From Membranipora membranacea (taxonomy: Eukaryota > Bryozoa > Gymnolaemata > Cheilostomatida > Membraniporidae): a stretch of 64,000 bases of DNA. This document shows, piece after piece, positions 25,856 through 37,299 of the stretch. Location of the stretch: assembly GCA_914767715.1 (NCBI GenBank), contig OU612074.1:635501-699500 (forward strand), written 5' to 3'. A program made the translations under genes and the position numbers. The notes under the pieces are model-generated. The model did no database searches, was not told the DNA's origin, and worked only from the letters and a program-made list of their open reading frames with translations. The number at the start of each line of letters is the position of its first letter. The stretch's first letter is position 1.

Positions 25856-26732
25856 TCAAATACATACTTTTGATTAACATCTAGTGCCTTGCCTAGAAGT
25901 TCTATTTACCTGGGTTACAACCTTTGACCATTTACAAAATTGATAACTGATCCCAACCTTTTGAACCAAGTTATATTTGACCCGGGCTAGGGAATAATGC
26001 TGTTCACATACTTTCTCTGTCAAGTCTTTGTACCGATGTAGTTGAATAGTGATTTCTAAACAATTGGCACTGTTTACAATACCGACCTGTATGCAGCATT
26101 GGAGTCACTGCAGTGACTCAAACGAGGCCATGTTGTTCTGTCAGTCAATCCAATCAGCATTCCTTTCCTCGCCCTGTATTTACGGTAACTCCTGTATCTG
26201 GCTTTTAGATTTATTCCTTGATCTATACCATTTATTCCATCATCTATCCAGTATGATATAATGTAATATAATATATAGAGGATTATAACATAATATGTAG
26301 ATTTCAATTCAATATTCTTGAATTGAACAGAGGTGTGTTTATTTCATTAATTTCATTTGGTATCCCAGACATCAGTTGATAACCTCAGCAGCTAATTTTT
26401 TAATTAAAATTGATATATCTTGAATTTCAGGATAAGTGTTTTTTATAAAAAAAACTGAAATTATGACTTCAATTCTGACGCTTAAAGTATCAGACAAGCC
26501 TGTTGTTATATAAATTCAGATGGATCTGGCTAAAAAGCTCGAATGGCTTACAGAAATACTTCTTTAACTGAAGACTCTAACTAAAACGAAAGATGGGACT
26601 GAACAGGTAAAGGATTGTCAATTACAACATGACAAACAAACATGAGATAGGATCCATGCTTGAGCTGCAGCTGTATAAAATATTATAATGGGTAAATGAT
26701 CAACAATTTAAACCATCATTGTTAATTGCATG

Positions 26733-26852
26733 TGTATATGTTTGTATGTGTGTGTGTGTGTCTGTGTGTGCGTTTGTGTGTGCATTTATGTGTGCGTGTG
26801 TGCATGCATACATGCATGCATACATGCATGCATACATGCATGCATGCATTGT
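26733..26852. repeat. Microsatellite: TG-rich followed by TGCATACA-type array
   Basis: An imperfect (TG)n run passes into repeated GCATGCATACAT octamer-like units. It reads open in several frames on both strands, purely as an artefact of the repeat. Lies in an intron of the sulfatase pseudogene. Confidence 0.9.
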
Positions 26853-27309
26853 GCACGTATGTATGCTATGTACGCTGTCTATAAGAAACATTGCTTTGAC
26901 AAACCTTTCCACACTTTACGGTTAGCAATCCTTTTGAAAGTTGGTAACCAGTCATTTATGTGCATCAGAAAGTCTCTTTTAGTGCCTCTAGTATTTGCTG
27001 GCAGTCTTGTATCCAGGTACACTATAGGGACACGTATACCACCCTCATAATGATCAGCCTTCTATCCTCTGAGGGGATAGTTGTTTCCAGCTCCAGGCAG
27101 GAAAGGAATAGAATAGAATACTAAATAATGGGTAGCTAATAAACTATTTCAAACATAAAAATAACTTAGCATTAGTGATTTTGAAACCTAATATTTGGAA
27201 GCTTTGAGGTCACATTGGTGAACTGACGTTAAATTTTGAGACCAATCACGATAACTTAACTGCAGTGGTGACTTCACTTCAGGGGCGTATATTCTAAAAA
27301 TTTTCACTC

Positions 27310-27645
27310 ACTGACTTTTTAGAGATGAGCATAATGATCGGCCGCTGCCCGATCCCCACGGCGTAGGCGTGGCGGGGAGGGTGTGGGAGGGGCGCTTAAG
27401 CGCCCTCCCACCACGGAATTTTTTGCATATCGGTAGCAAAATAGTGCAAGCAGAGAGGTATTTCAATAGCTCACTGAGGTATTTCAATAGCTCACTGAGC
27501 TGTTGGGTACTTTCAGAAAACAACTCAATAGCAGTAGAAGATTACAGGAAAAATTTTGAAAAAAGCTGCCCTAAATGGGATTCGAACCCACAACAATCTG
27601 ATATACAGTGATTATAAAGCAGACGCTCTACACACTGAGCTATTC
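27310..27645 (-). mobile_element. tRNA-derived SINE with internal 21-bp duplication
   Basis: The minus strand begins AATAGCTCAGTGTGTAGAGC (A box) and continues to GTGGGTTCGAATCCC (B box), near-canonical tRNA spacing extended by a short insertion. The body includes a direct 21 nt duplication (27459-27500, AGGTATTTCAATAGCTCACT) and a GC-rich block with an inverted repeat around GGGGCGCTTAAGCGCCC. No cloverleaf-competent tRNA gene was recognised. Confidence 0.65.
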
Positions 27646-28267
27646 AGTCACTCACGGAAATCCGTGGGCCGTGAGTGCTAATATACGCCACTGCTTCACT
27701 TGAACAACAATGTGATTAACTTCACTTACGTCTGATGTGAAGACAATAATGCTGTTATTATATAATCCAGCATCTTTTAGTGATTGGATCGTAGCTCCAA
27801 CAATATCGTCCAATGCAGAAACTAACCCTAGAATACAGGAAATAATAACTGAGAATAGCATCATCATTAGCCAATGTGTTGGCCCTGACTGTCTTGATGG
27901 AGGGAAAAGCCAATGTCAATTTGATGGGACTTTCCTTATACATCTTATTATACAGTGATGTTTAAGCAATCTAGTTTCACATCCACTATATCACAATAGC
28001 TACTTCCTGTGACACGGCATTGGTTCCTTTCCCATGTGTCACCTTATCAAACCAGATGCAATATATTGGCATCATTTTTTCTATTCACCATATTCTTGAG
28101 TTAAGTCTAGTATTCATCATGGAATTTTGTGGGGCATATAATTTAGGACAGGAGAATCTCCATTTAAAATACATATTAGTTAGTTAGATATTATGTTCTC
28201 CTCTCTGTTTGATTTGCGTCTGTAAGTGTATCATGGACATTATACAAGTTGTCTGTGACCTAAAAAA

Positions 28268-28515
28268 GGAGTGGTCTGACGGTTAAGGGTTAGGGCTTGT
28301 GATCTTGAGATTCAGTCTTGATTCCCGGTTCCGTCTCTCTTTCTGATTTGGCTCTGGCAAGCCATTCATCCTGTTCGGATAAAGACCATAAATATGGGAG
28401 GTCTACTTTGTGCAGTCTAAAGATCCCGATCTGCCTCTTTAAAAATAGAGTAGTAAAAAGGGTCTTCCCCGCACATGCTTCCTGCAGGGCCTGCGATCAA
28501 ATAAAACCTAGTGTA
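28268..28515 (+). mobile_element. tRNA-derived SINE
   Basis: A-box-like GAGTGGTCTGACGGTTAAGG is followed by TCTTGATTCCCGGTTCC (B-box-like). The tail contains CTCTGGCAAGCC and TAAAGATCCC, a layout widely seen in invertebrate tRNA-SINEs. It lies beside the decayed eighth exon of the sulfatase pseudogene. Confidence 0.55.
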
Positions 28516-29374
28516 AAGAAAAGAAACAAAGATGAGTTTTATGCAACACAGATCGAAAGATTTGTTTACACCACTGGTATGGTGGGCTCTATTACCAAAT
28601 TGTGGACTTCTTTTTTTGTGGGTACTCTACTCTCCGGGTTGAAAGCAGTCCAACATACCACAATGCGGCCCCCATGAAGCCTCGAAACCTTTGCAATATC
28701 TACATCAAATTATGCACAGAAATGCATGTAGAGCCTACCAACTGTGCGGATCTGTAATAGTATGATTGATATCTGGACAAAAAGAGACGCTTACACACAG
28801 ATTTGCTACAGAATTATGTGGGAACTACTTTCAAAGTGTTCTTCCTCTATCTTTCTTTGGGGTATTCGGTTCTTGTCTGCATCATTACTTTGATTGCGCA
28901 TGTTAAATTTCTTTCAGTGTAGTTCATGATAGAAGTTGTCTCCTGCCAACAATTCTGCACTTATTGTAAAGAGTAGCCACCAGAACATGTATCCAATCAA
29001 ATTAGATCAGTCGATATCAGAGATGTACATGAAGTGAATGCCATTGATAAGCTCAGTTTGTATTGTAGATTTTACCTGCAAGGGTGAGTGTGGAGCGGTA
29101 GGGGAAACCACCAGAAAAAGAGGCCTCTCGTTGTGATATTGTTTGTGTTTAGCAATAACTTCTCTGACATCACTCTTTCCATCCAGCTGTAACGAAGAAC
29201 CGATTACTCAAATCAAACATTAGAATAGATAAAGAATATACAAACAGACCTTCAGGTTCGATCACATATACTGAGTCACCTATTCACGTGTACAGTAAGA
29301 CATAGATCAAGGTCGACCAACTTTGCCTCCATTTGAAGAGAGCCTGCCCGCTAGCATCATCTACCCATCCTCAT

Positions 29375-29465
29375 TTGGGGATCGGGCACCCAGAAGTTGT
29401 GGGTTGAAGTGCTGCTGGTGTAGCATTCGTTCTAACCGAAAACACCCTCAAGTGATACTTCCTAC
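29375..29465 (+). mobile_element. SINE fragment related to the element at 47.9 kb
   Basis: CAGAAGTTGTGGGTTGAAGT resembles the B-box region GAGTTGTGGGTTCGAATCCC at 47.93 kb. AACACCCTCAAGTGATAC resembles AGCACCCTCGGGTGTATAC at 47.99 kb. The tRNA head is missing. Confidence 0.45.
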
Positions 29466-29989
29466 TTTAAGAAACAAATTAATAATGATATCACATCAAA
29501 GATGTTTCTTTCTTAATCAATGATGATGGTATCTTACCGAGTGGTGGGTGCCAAGCTGATCAAAGGATGGCGTGTCATTCACATATCGAGTGTATAGTGT
29601 CACCAGTGGTGGTGCTTGGCACTCTAAAATGATATCAATATATAATATAATGAATAGAAAGAAAATACATGAACAGATCGAAGTTATCAACATCCACCTA
29701 TACTTAATATACTCTAATATTATTAAGTGCATTGGGTCTAAAATTAACATAGCTGAGGTGAGATGAGTTACATGCCATAAGTGAAGTAGTCAGATTGAGC
29801 ATTGATGAGTCCCCTGTACTCGTCAAAACCTCTGTTCGTTGGTAAACATTGGGCGGACCAAACCCTAGATGCCATCTGCAAATGAAGAACAGATAAATTT
29901 TGTTTGTCGGTCATATGAGGGAGTATTTAAGCTTCTTCATCTTATCTATAAATCAATGTTTACCACTGCAGCTGGTAAGGCTGTATGAT

Positions 29990-31755
29990 ACCCTGAGACT
30001 GCTACCATCATGTTTGCTCCTAACCTTGACAGGCAGTCCTCTGAGCTGCAGTTAAAGAAAAAGTTCACCGAATACTTTTCACCACGTGTGAGGGAAGAGT
30101 TCGAGCGCTACCATTTTTTACAAACGTGTCCAGCGATAAGATGAGAGGTTTGATTCGTTTCTTGCCTCACTACAGATGAGAAGGATAAGGCTCTACAAGA
30201 CAGAATCACATCAAAAGCAGTAAGAGAAGAACTGCTCAATGTAGAGGCCGACTTGAACCTAGCCAGGTGCAGAAATATCTGCCCGAGAGCTGAAGCGACA
30301 CAATCCTACCTACACCAAATGGCTGAATCAAATTCCAGTCATGTTGGTTCCGCTGTGGACGCTGTCAGCAAACCTAGGTACTCATTTGACAATACATGAA
30401 ACAATAATAAAAGCGGAAATCTTACGGATATTAAGAACTGTAAATACTGTGGTCGAGATCATCCGCGCAGAAAATGTCCAGCTTACGGCAAGATATGCAG
30501 CCTCTGTGGAAATGAGAACCACTTCGCCAAAGTGTGTAAGATCCAAGACTCACCCAACACTGCCAGTAAGACCAAACCAGTTTCAGATGATATCGCATTT
30601 ACTGTCCAACCTAATAGTCGGGGATCCCGGGGTCAAAATCCATGTTAAAAGTGTAAAAGCTGAGTTTCATACATTATTGAGTATAAGTGTTGTATTTTAG
30701 TATTCCACCCTCAGAACAGGAATCACAAGGGGGGTTTCATGGAATTTCACTCATGTTAATCAGGAGGGACATCTTTTTCCATAATCAACCATTCAAAACA
30801 TATCTTAAACTTGTGATAAAAGTTCTCAATATTTAGAGATAATACTCTGGATATAGTTTTCTGATACCATTAGCTTTTCATAGAAATTAAAAATCACTTA
30901 CCCAGATATGTGCTGCCAATAGTGCAACGCCATGACATTACATTAATTTTTTGTGTTTGTCATCTTGAATGTTTTTTTTTCAATTATCTACGGGATCGTC
31001 AGATATACTGAATCAGCAGAAGTTTTTATAAAATATCTAGAGAATGATCACTGAAAAAAATTATCCAGATATCTCTGAAAAGTTGGACATTATAATAAAT
31101 TCAATCCGAGTATGCCCCTTCATAAGAGACATTATAAGAGACATGCATCTGAATGGTTCAATACAGTTAAATGTGATAAAAAGCTGCTGAAGCTCAAAGT
31201 TGATACTGGTGCATCATGTAATGTTATACCGAAATCGATATTCAATGCTCTGTCTAAAGAAAATCAGCTTAGGAAAGATATCTCCGGCTCTGAACTGACA
31301 TCATATAGCGGGCACACGCTGCTTGTATTAGGTGTAACCTCTTTACTGCTAGAAAGAGATCATGATTTTACTGTGTATGATTTTAAAGTCGCCAATGCTG
31401 ATGATCGCTGTTTATAAGGATTTCCAAGTGCATGCTCTGTGGGATTGGTGAAACCTACAGATTCCTTTTCTAATTCTGTAGCATCGCAATTTTCTAATGT
31501 TTTTGAGGGCTTAGGAAAACTACACTGTAAACATGCACTTAGGCTAAAAGACGATGCTAAAACTGTTATACAGAGCCCTAGTAGAGTACCTTTTAGGATA
31601 AGAGATAAGTTACGATCTACATTAGACTCTATGGAAGCCTCACACACTATAGTTATGGTCAAAATCCCTACTGATTGGGTACACCCTATAATAAATATAC
31701 TGAAGCCAGATGATTCACTGAGGGTTTGTCTGGACCCCACTGAGCTAAACAACCA
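29990..31755 (+). mobile_element. Ty3/Gypsy-type retrotransposon remnant (gag, protease, start of RT)
   Basis: Gag-like segments run from about 30055 (KKFTEYFSPRVREEFERYHF; DRITSKAVREELLNVEADL). Two CCHC zinc knuckles follow (CKYCGRDHPRRKC and CSLCGNENHFAKVC, 30436-30540). A pepsin-like protease begins near 31180 (LKVDTGASCNVIPK, active-site DTGA). The start of the reverse transcriptase lies at 31480-31750 (VPFRIRDKL, then WVHPIINILKPDDSLRVCLD) and stops before the catalytic box. No LTR, RNase H or integrase is seen. Stops at 30397 and near 31415 and about 400 nt of unrelated sequence (30700-31110) show it is dead. Both ends abut sulfatase pseudogene sequence, so it replaced a stretch of that gene. 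Confidence 0.88.
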
Positions 31756-31990
31756 ACATTTCACACTTGGTAGACAGGCAAAACTGCACTCTCTCTGTTG
31801 GCATTACACTATGAATGTCAGACCCAAATACATTTTGATTCGGTTCATCAATCTTAATAGCAGTTACTTAGCATCATACTAATATGCGTTTCTGATTGGC
31901 CTGCAGGAAATCCTGGTGGTGCACTTTTGATTGTAAAGCTGCACCTGTGCTGGATGGTTATGTGATCTAGTGTTCAGAAATAATGGGGAC

Positions 31991-33599
31991 ATATTGAGCT
32001 ATTATCTAATGATCGGGCGACAGGCGTGACTCACAAACAGTCAGAATAAACAAACATAACTAACGGATAAACACTTTGTTTTTCTAACTGATCATTTATG
32101 ATGTGAAAATTATCCTGCGCTGGCTGGATATCAAGAGTTTCCAAAAAGACAAATGAAGACAAATCCACAGTCAAATACAAAAGTGTATCCTATAATAATG
32201 GTGTCAGGTCCAGAATTCAGCTGTTACCTTTGCAGGTTTTAGCGATGGAGGGCAGCACTTCTAGCTTCTTACAGTTAATTGCATAGCTCTACCTATTTTG
32301 ATCGTCTCAGAGCTTTGGTTACCTTTAACTCTCAATTAAATGCATCGCTGAGTGCCTGGAACGGTTTTCATGACGTTGTTGAGCTGTTCAATTCTAGTTT
32401 AGTGGTTTTAAAATGATCCTACTTATGATCCTACTTAATCTTAAAAATTGAGATGAATAAAATAAAATGAGTCAATTTCTGGGATCAATAGCCGAAACAT
32501 TTGTATTATTTCCTTGGCTTGACACTCTAACTTGGTTATTGAATTTTGCTCCGATGGTTGAGTAGAATTCATTCAAACATTTGACTATTTTGAGATTTGC
32601 AATTCTGTGTCACACTTTAGACAACATTAATTCCATCTGAAGCAGATAAATACTGAAATGTTCGATATAAAGATGGCCCCAGCACATGCAGACAACAAAG
32701 AGCTGAATGTGGAAAACGGCTTCTGTATGGGTCTCTAAACAATCCAAAGAGAGTTTACTACATCAAGCCAAGCCAAGCATGTTCCTATCTAAGATATTTT
32801 TATAAACAACGCAACTTGTTGGGTTTTCTCATTGTGCCAGAAGATTATCTAGCTCATATATATGATGGGAATCGTTGGAAGAGACAGCTGAAATTTTACC
32901 TGATTGATTGATACGAATCTTTGTGGCATGATTAATGTATACTTGGTGCAGACTTTCACACACAGCATAATATAGCATATAGTTTTGGTGTGATATATGC
33001 TGCGATACTTAACCTTACGCAATCAGAGCGCTTCAAGCAGGAAAATGTTATTGTTTTAAGAGTTATCACCGGACCAGCCGAGCCCAATCTGCAGATTAAC
33101 AAATATTTAGAACCTTTCATAAATGATCTGGAAAAAAATTGACTCTTTAGATGACAATCGACCTGATGCACTGCCTTTTCCTCTGATCTGCAAAGAAAAT
33201 GACAAACACTACATGAAGAGTATTATGCTATCTTATATGCACATGCTTGATCAGTGAATAAAGTGGATAAATAAAAAATAACCAAATAATATTAGAACTA
33301 TACAATGTGTATGTGCATTTCAAACCATATGTCATTGAAATTACGATAGCATTAGGCTTAGTACATTAAAAAAGAAGAAGAAAATAATTATGAGTTGGTG
33401 TGTCTCATAAAATAACTGAAAAAAGCGGTTCTTTCTTCTCAGTCCTACACTTTTCAGCTTTAAAAATCACAGGTCGGCGAGAGGATGTTCTAAGATTATT
33501 GAATCTTACAAGACTAAAAAGTGGATGGCTCAGATTGTTGCTTATCTTATCAAAAATATTTTGACAGTAGTCAAATTTATAGTGATATATCAGTAAAAT
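31991..33599. other. Intergenic between diverging sulfatase copies, left part
   Basis: Up to about 32110 the minus strand still resembles the upstream flank of the intact sulfatase (compare 41620-41700). Beyond that the sequence is AT-rich with no recognised gene or complete repeat. Confidence 0.45.
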
Positions 33600-34680
33600 T
33601 AATGTTTGCAGTGTTCGACAAGGATTTGGTCTTTGTCAGCTAAAAAAGTGTAACATAAAGGACAGGCGTAAGAAAACCAGGTTCCAGATTAGTTTGGTAA
33701 AAAGGTAAAAGTCAAGCAGAGTTCATACTGATATGTTTAAGTTGTTTCATGAGGGAAAGTCTAGCGTTAAATTTATTTCAAATTTGGCTGAAATGTTGAG
33801 AAAAGTCAACAGAAACTCCTAAAAATATCTTATCTGATAATATCTTGGTCCAGTCATCAGTTAGCTAGAGAATGGCATCTGTAGTACTTACAGCTGACTG
33901 ATGGGCATACTGCTGCTGGTTCACTATCTCACCAACCCTCAACAAGTTTCCCAAGATGAAATAGGAGGGCGATCGGTCTATATTCTTTGAAAGATCTCGT
34001 TGAAGTTGTTTTGGGTACTGGTGTGTCTTGAGCCCGTTTCCACTGATTTGGATACTTGCAAGATGATAGCATACAATTAAGATACACATGTCTTCACACC
34101 CAACCAAATCCAAGTATGAAAATCTTCGCTGTTTGTGGCTTTTGTTGCGTTTAGTGTTTTCAGTAAGTTCTTAGTTTCTCCAATACTAAGGGGCTGCAAC
34201 TTGCGGTTTGGATCAGGTCTTATAGGTGATAGGGCTGTCTCACCAATGCTAATATAAAAATCGTTGATCTCAGCGCTGAAATCACAGGATGTCAGCCTTG
34301 TATCGTCTATGACTGCAGTGTCTAGAATGGCGCTGTTTTTGGTTTGGTTGGTTAGGCGTTTTACTGTTTTCCATCAATACCTTGTCTATGTTTCTTTATT
34401 CAGGGATTCATCCACAAATTAATGTTTGCTGGCTCCTATTTTGTGTTGAATAATCGTACGTAAAACCTTATACAACTTGCAGCCTTTTTCTGTGTGCTGT
34501 TTCCTGTGCTTTCATTTTTTGTCCGTCATCCATGGTGGCTTGTCTGCAAATACTTTCACTGACTGAAGGGGGCTGTGCTTGTCTAGTATGTTGTCTACTG
34601 TGTTGTGAAGGGCTACAAAAAACAATAAACAGCATATGTGTGCCTAGCTGCCAAAGACGCAGACTTCAGAGTTTGGAAGA
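33600..34680 (-). mobile_element. LINE remnant (CR1/RTE-like), heavily decayed
   Basis: Minus-strand translations show VFADKPPWMTDK near 34550, the PW-M/I-T motif after the endonuclease. An RT palm-like stretch follows (LSKNIDRSPSYFILGNLLRV near 33975, STTDAIL near 33870, and VDFSQHF near 33800 in place of the usual VDFSKAFD). Several in-frame stops and deletions are present. This family differs from the RNase H-LINE at 13.6-16.2 kb. Confidence 0.65.
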
Positions 34681-37260
34681 TATTTGAGCTCCACAAGATT
34701 TCTCATCACAAAGATGATCGTGAAGAAAACTTATGTTCAGTATGCTGACCAGGTCTTCTTTTCATTTTGCAAGTCAGTCCACTCCTTATATGAAGAATTA
34801 TTCATACTGCCTCACCTTCATATAGTTTTTCTCCTCTCTGATGTCATCCAGCTATACGGCCCAGCATTTTATTTCTGGTGTTTCAGTTTTGAAATATTGG
34901 TTAAATCATTTCTTTTTCCTAACATTGTGGTGATAAAACTTACTGAGCATCAAATACTTATTATTTTTTATTTATTGCTAAAAAGAATGTTGATCAATTG
35001 GGTGGTAATTCGTTTTGTTAATTCCATAATGCTCTTAACAGGCTGACCAATATCTAAATATGTTAAGTGGCTGGTTTCGAGGAATAACTGATATTTAAAC
35101 AGCATTCCCACAATGCAATATCTACCTCAGAGTCCAATGGAAGTCAGGTCAGTCCATGAAAATTGCATTGTGGGATATTTTATCATGCACTTTCAATGTT
35201 CTGTTGACCAGGATGCCAATAATTGGAATTGGCATTGTAGTTACTGAAAGGAGGAGTAACGTGTCTACATGACAGTAAAATCATGATTCTGAACTTTAAA
35301 ACAAATATAAATAGTATTCTTTTAGTAATATTGGGTTTTAGCATTTCAGCTTATTTTCAGATACAATGGTTCCCTCGTATGCTACCCAACTCATAGTCAT
35401 GAAATAACGGCACAGCAATCGTTGAAATTTCTCAGTCAAAAAAAGGTCAGTTGTGGAGAAACCTACAAAGGAGATGATGAACACTCTGAACACAGAATAG
35501 AGTAACTGGGGCACTCTTCCAGCTGTTAATAAGAAAAGAGAACAATATGCTGGGTTAACAATATTGCATGTTAAACACTTGGCAGCCAATATTGTTTTTT
35601 GCACATTAAGGCGTTCCCGTTTATTGAATTAGGCAAGCCAGAGGTTTGCTCTGGTAGTAGCGCAAACATTTTCAATGATTGGAGCAATGCGCTGGAACCT
35701 ATTTCCTGACGCAGAGTCCATCGTCCTCTGTGAAATATGGTTGAGGAGAATGACAAAAATCTGGTTATGATTAAGGTATTGTTTTAGATGAGGTATTCTC
35801 TAAGGCAGGCAGAGTAACATATATTCTCATTACAAGACATCAGGTTGGACAGTCAAAAGGGCAATTGTTACTTCTGAAAGCTGATTGGTTCAGCGTGCAT
35901 GATTCACTCAATGCATTCGGTGGAACTGTAGTCCAGTGGCAGCCTATGCAAAATATGGCTAGAAACGTGACTTCATTTACGAATTTGGATGGATAAGGTT
36001 TGTCAGTTGTTTCTGGTACAGTTTTTCACGCTGATTTCAATGATAATACTGTACCTTACACTAAGTTGCACAATAGGCCGCTAATCGCCAAAAACGCTGC
36101 AGATAACAGGGAAAGTGATCAAAAAATGATGATATGGTTTCAAAACATCAAAAATCTGAAAGCAAATGTCTTGAATGCTCTGATATGCTCTGCTTGGATA
36201 TCAGGACCCATCCATGCATACTGTGAAGAAATTTGTGTTTTAGCTCTAAACCTGAATGTTATTTAAAAGTTTTATCATGTCCCTCATCTCCTATTGTTTA
36301 CCTATTATTTTTTACTTGTTTCTTTGCCAGTGATAGAAAGGCTATCAGAAGTTTCTTTAAAGATTGTTCTAAAGTTGATTTTGAATATCATGACATAGAT
36401 ATTAGATATTTCATTGATTAATTTTAGAGTCAATGCCCCTATTGAAAATATCGGACGATTAAATCTAAATGACCATGGAGCAGAGATAGTTTTTTTCACG
36501 CTACCTTGTACATATTTAAAATTATTTTTTTTCTGTCTACTTTTAAGGCTAGTATTAACACCAAATTTCGCAACATGAATTGTCGTCTGTAATATGTAAT
36601 AAATCATTCAAACAAAACCAATTAATCAATACCCTTGTGCTGGGTAGGGCAGGTGACCTTCATGCTCTGGTATTCTCTTCTAGGGTGTGAGGACCCAGCT
36701 CTGCCCTGAGATTGTGTAGGTCTGGTGACCTTAGGCCCTATTGAGCCTTAAAATCAGGAAAAATCAAAAATTAGTTCTAAGAGATGTTTTCCATAGTTTG
36801 TCCATAATTTAAAAAAAGTCACCTTCAAAAGTAAGTGGCTGGGAAGATTTGGTCAAAAGTTGGTGTGCCGAGCTGAAGCGGGACTGGAAATAATTGGAAG
36901 AACAAAACTATATATGTTAACCATTACAATGATGTCGCATTTGATTCACTGTGTACATCATGGCCCTGTAATTTGACTAAAAACTGATCTTAGGGCGATA
37001 ATAATTAATAGTAAAAATTATTTATTTCCTTCACTTTCTTCAAATCTAATTTTCTATTAAAAAAATAAACTAGATTTCAAAAACCCATTGACAGAGTTGA
37101 ATATAGTTTAGGAATGAAGCAGCTATAATAATTTTTTTAAATTATTATTATTATTTACTGAGAAAATTTGTTCAACATAAATCAGCCATCATTGATCGAC
37201 AGGGCAATGTTTATGAGAGTTTTCGTCCCCAAATAGAGCACATGTTTGATCTAACAACCT
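34681..37260. other. Intergenic, right part, with one inverted repeat
   Basis: No gene recognised. A perfect 13 nt inverted repeat (35106-35118 and 35163-35175; CCCACAATGCAAT and its complement) encloses 44 nt. AT-rich ATT repeats occur at 37125-37155. Open frames on both strands here lack splice context or family similarity. Confidence 0.4.
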
Positions 37261-37299
37261 GGATAGGGATGGGATAAAGTGAATCTGAACTGGAAACTC

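Larger units (their letters stand above)
24814..31990 (-). pseudogene. Arylsulfatase B-like pseudogene with Gypsy insertion
   Basis: Read from right to left it carries diverged counterparts of the intact sulfatase at 41.9-51.8 kb. Remnants are the promoter region and start codon (31757-31990; ATG at 31757-31759 on the minus strand), and exons 29776-29875, 29538-29623, 29076-29186, about 28186-28259, 27730-27827, 26905-27104, 26087-26243, 25401-25555 and 24814-25055. Lesions: the rest of exon 1 and exons 2-4, including the catalytic cysteine, are replaced by a Gypsy remnant. There is a 1 nt deletion near 29858 and a donor GT changed to GC at 29774-29775. An early TAA and a lost donor sit near 28188. 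The start of the NGG exon is lost, with a TAG at 27062-27064. A 7 nt deletion near 25535 gives TGA at 25501-25503, followed by a 1 nt insertion. A Tyr codon has become TAA at 24979-24981. It cannot encode a sulfatase. Confidence 0.92.

Noticed and set aside
26700-27050. Overlapping Cys/Val/His-rich open frames on both strands
   Set aside because: They are translations of the TG/TGCATACA microsatellite and have no other support.
27555-27645. Functional tRNA gene
   Set aside because: A and B boxes are present, but the head carries extra bases and is followed by a repeat body, as in a SINE; no full cloverleaf could be drawn.
35338-35756. Two overlapping minus-strand frames (GRVPQLLYSVFRVFIISF; FHRGRWTLRQEIGSSALLQS)
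   Set aside because: No family similarity, no splice context and no relation to the neighbouring LINE frame; probably chance open frames.
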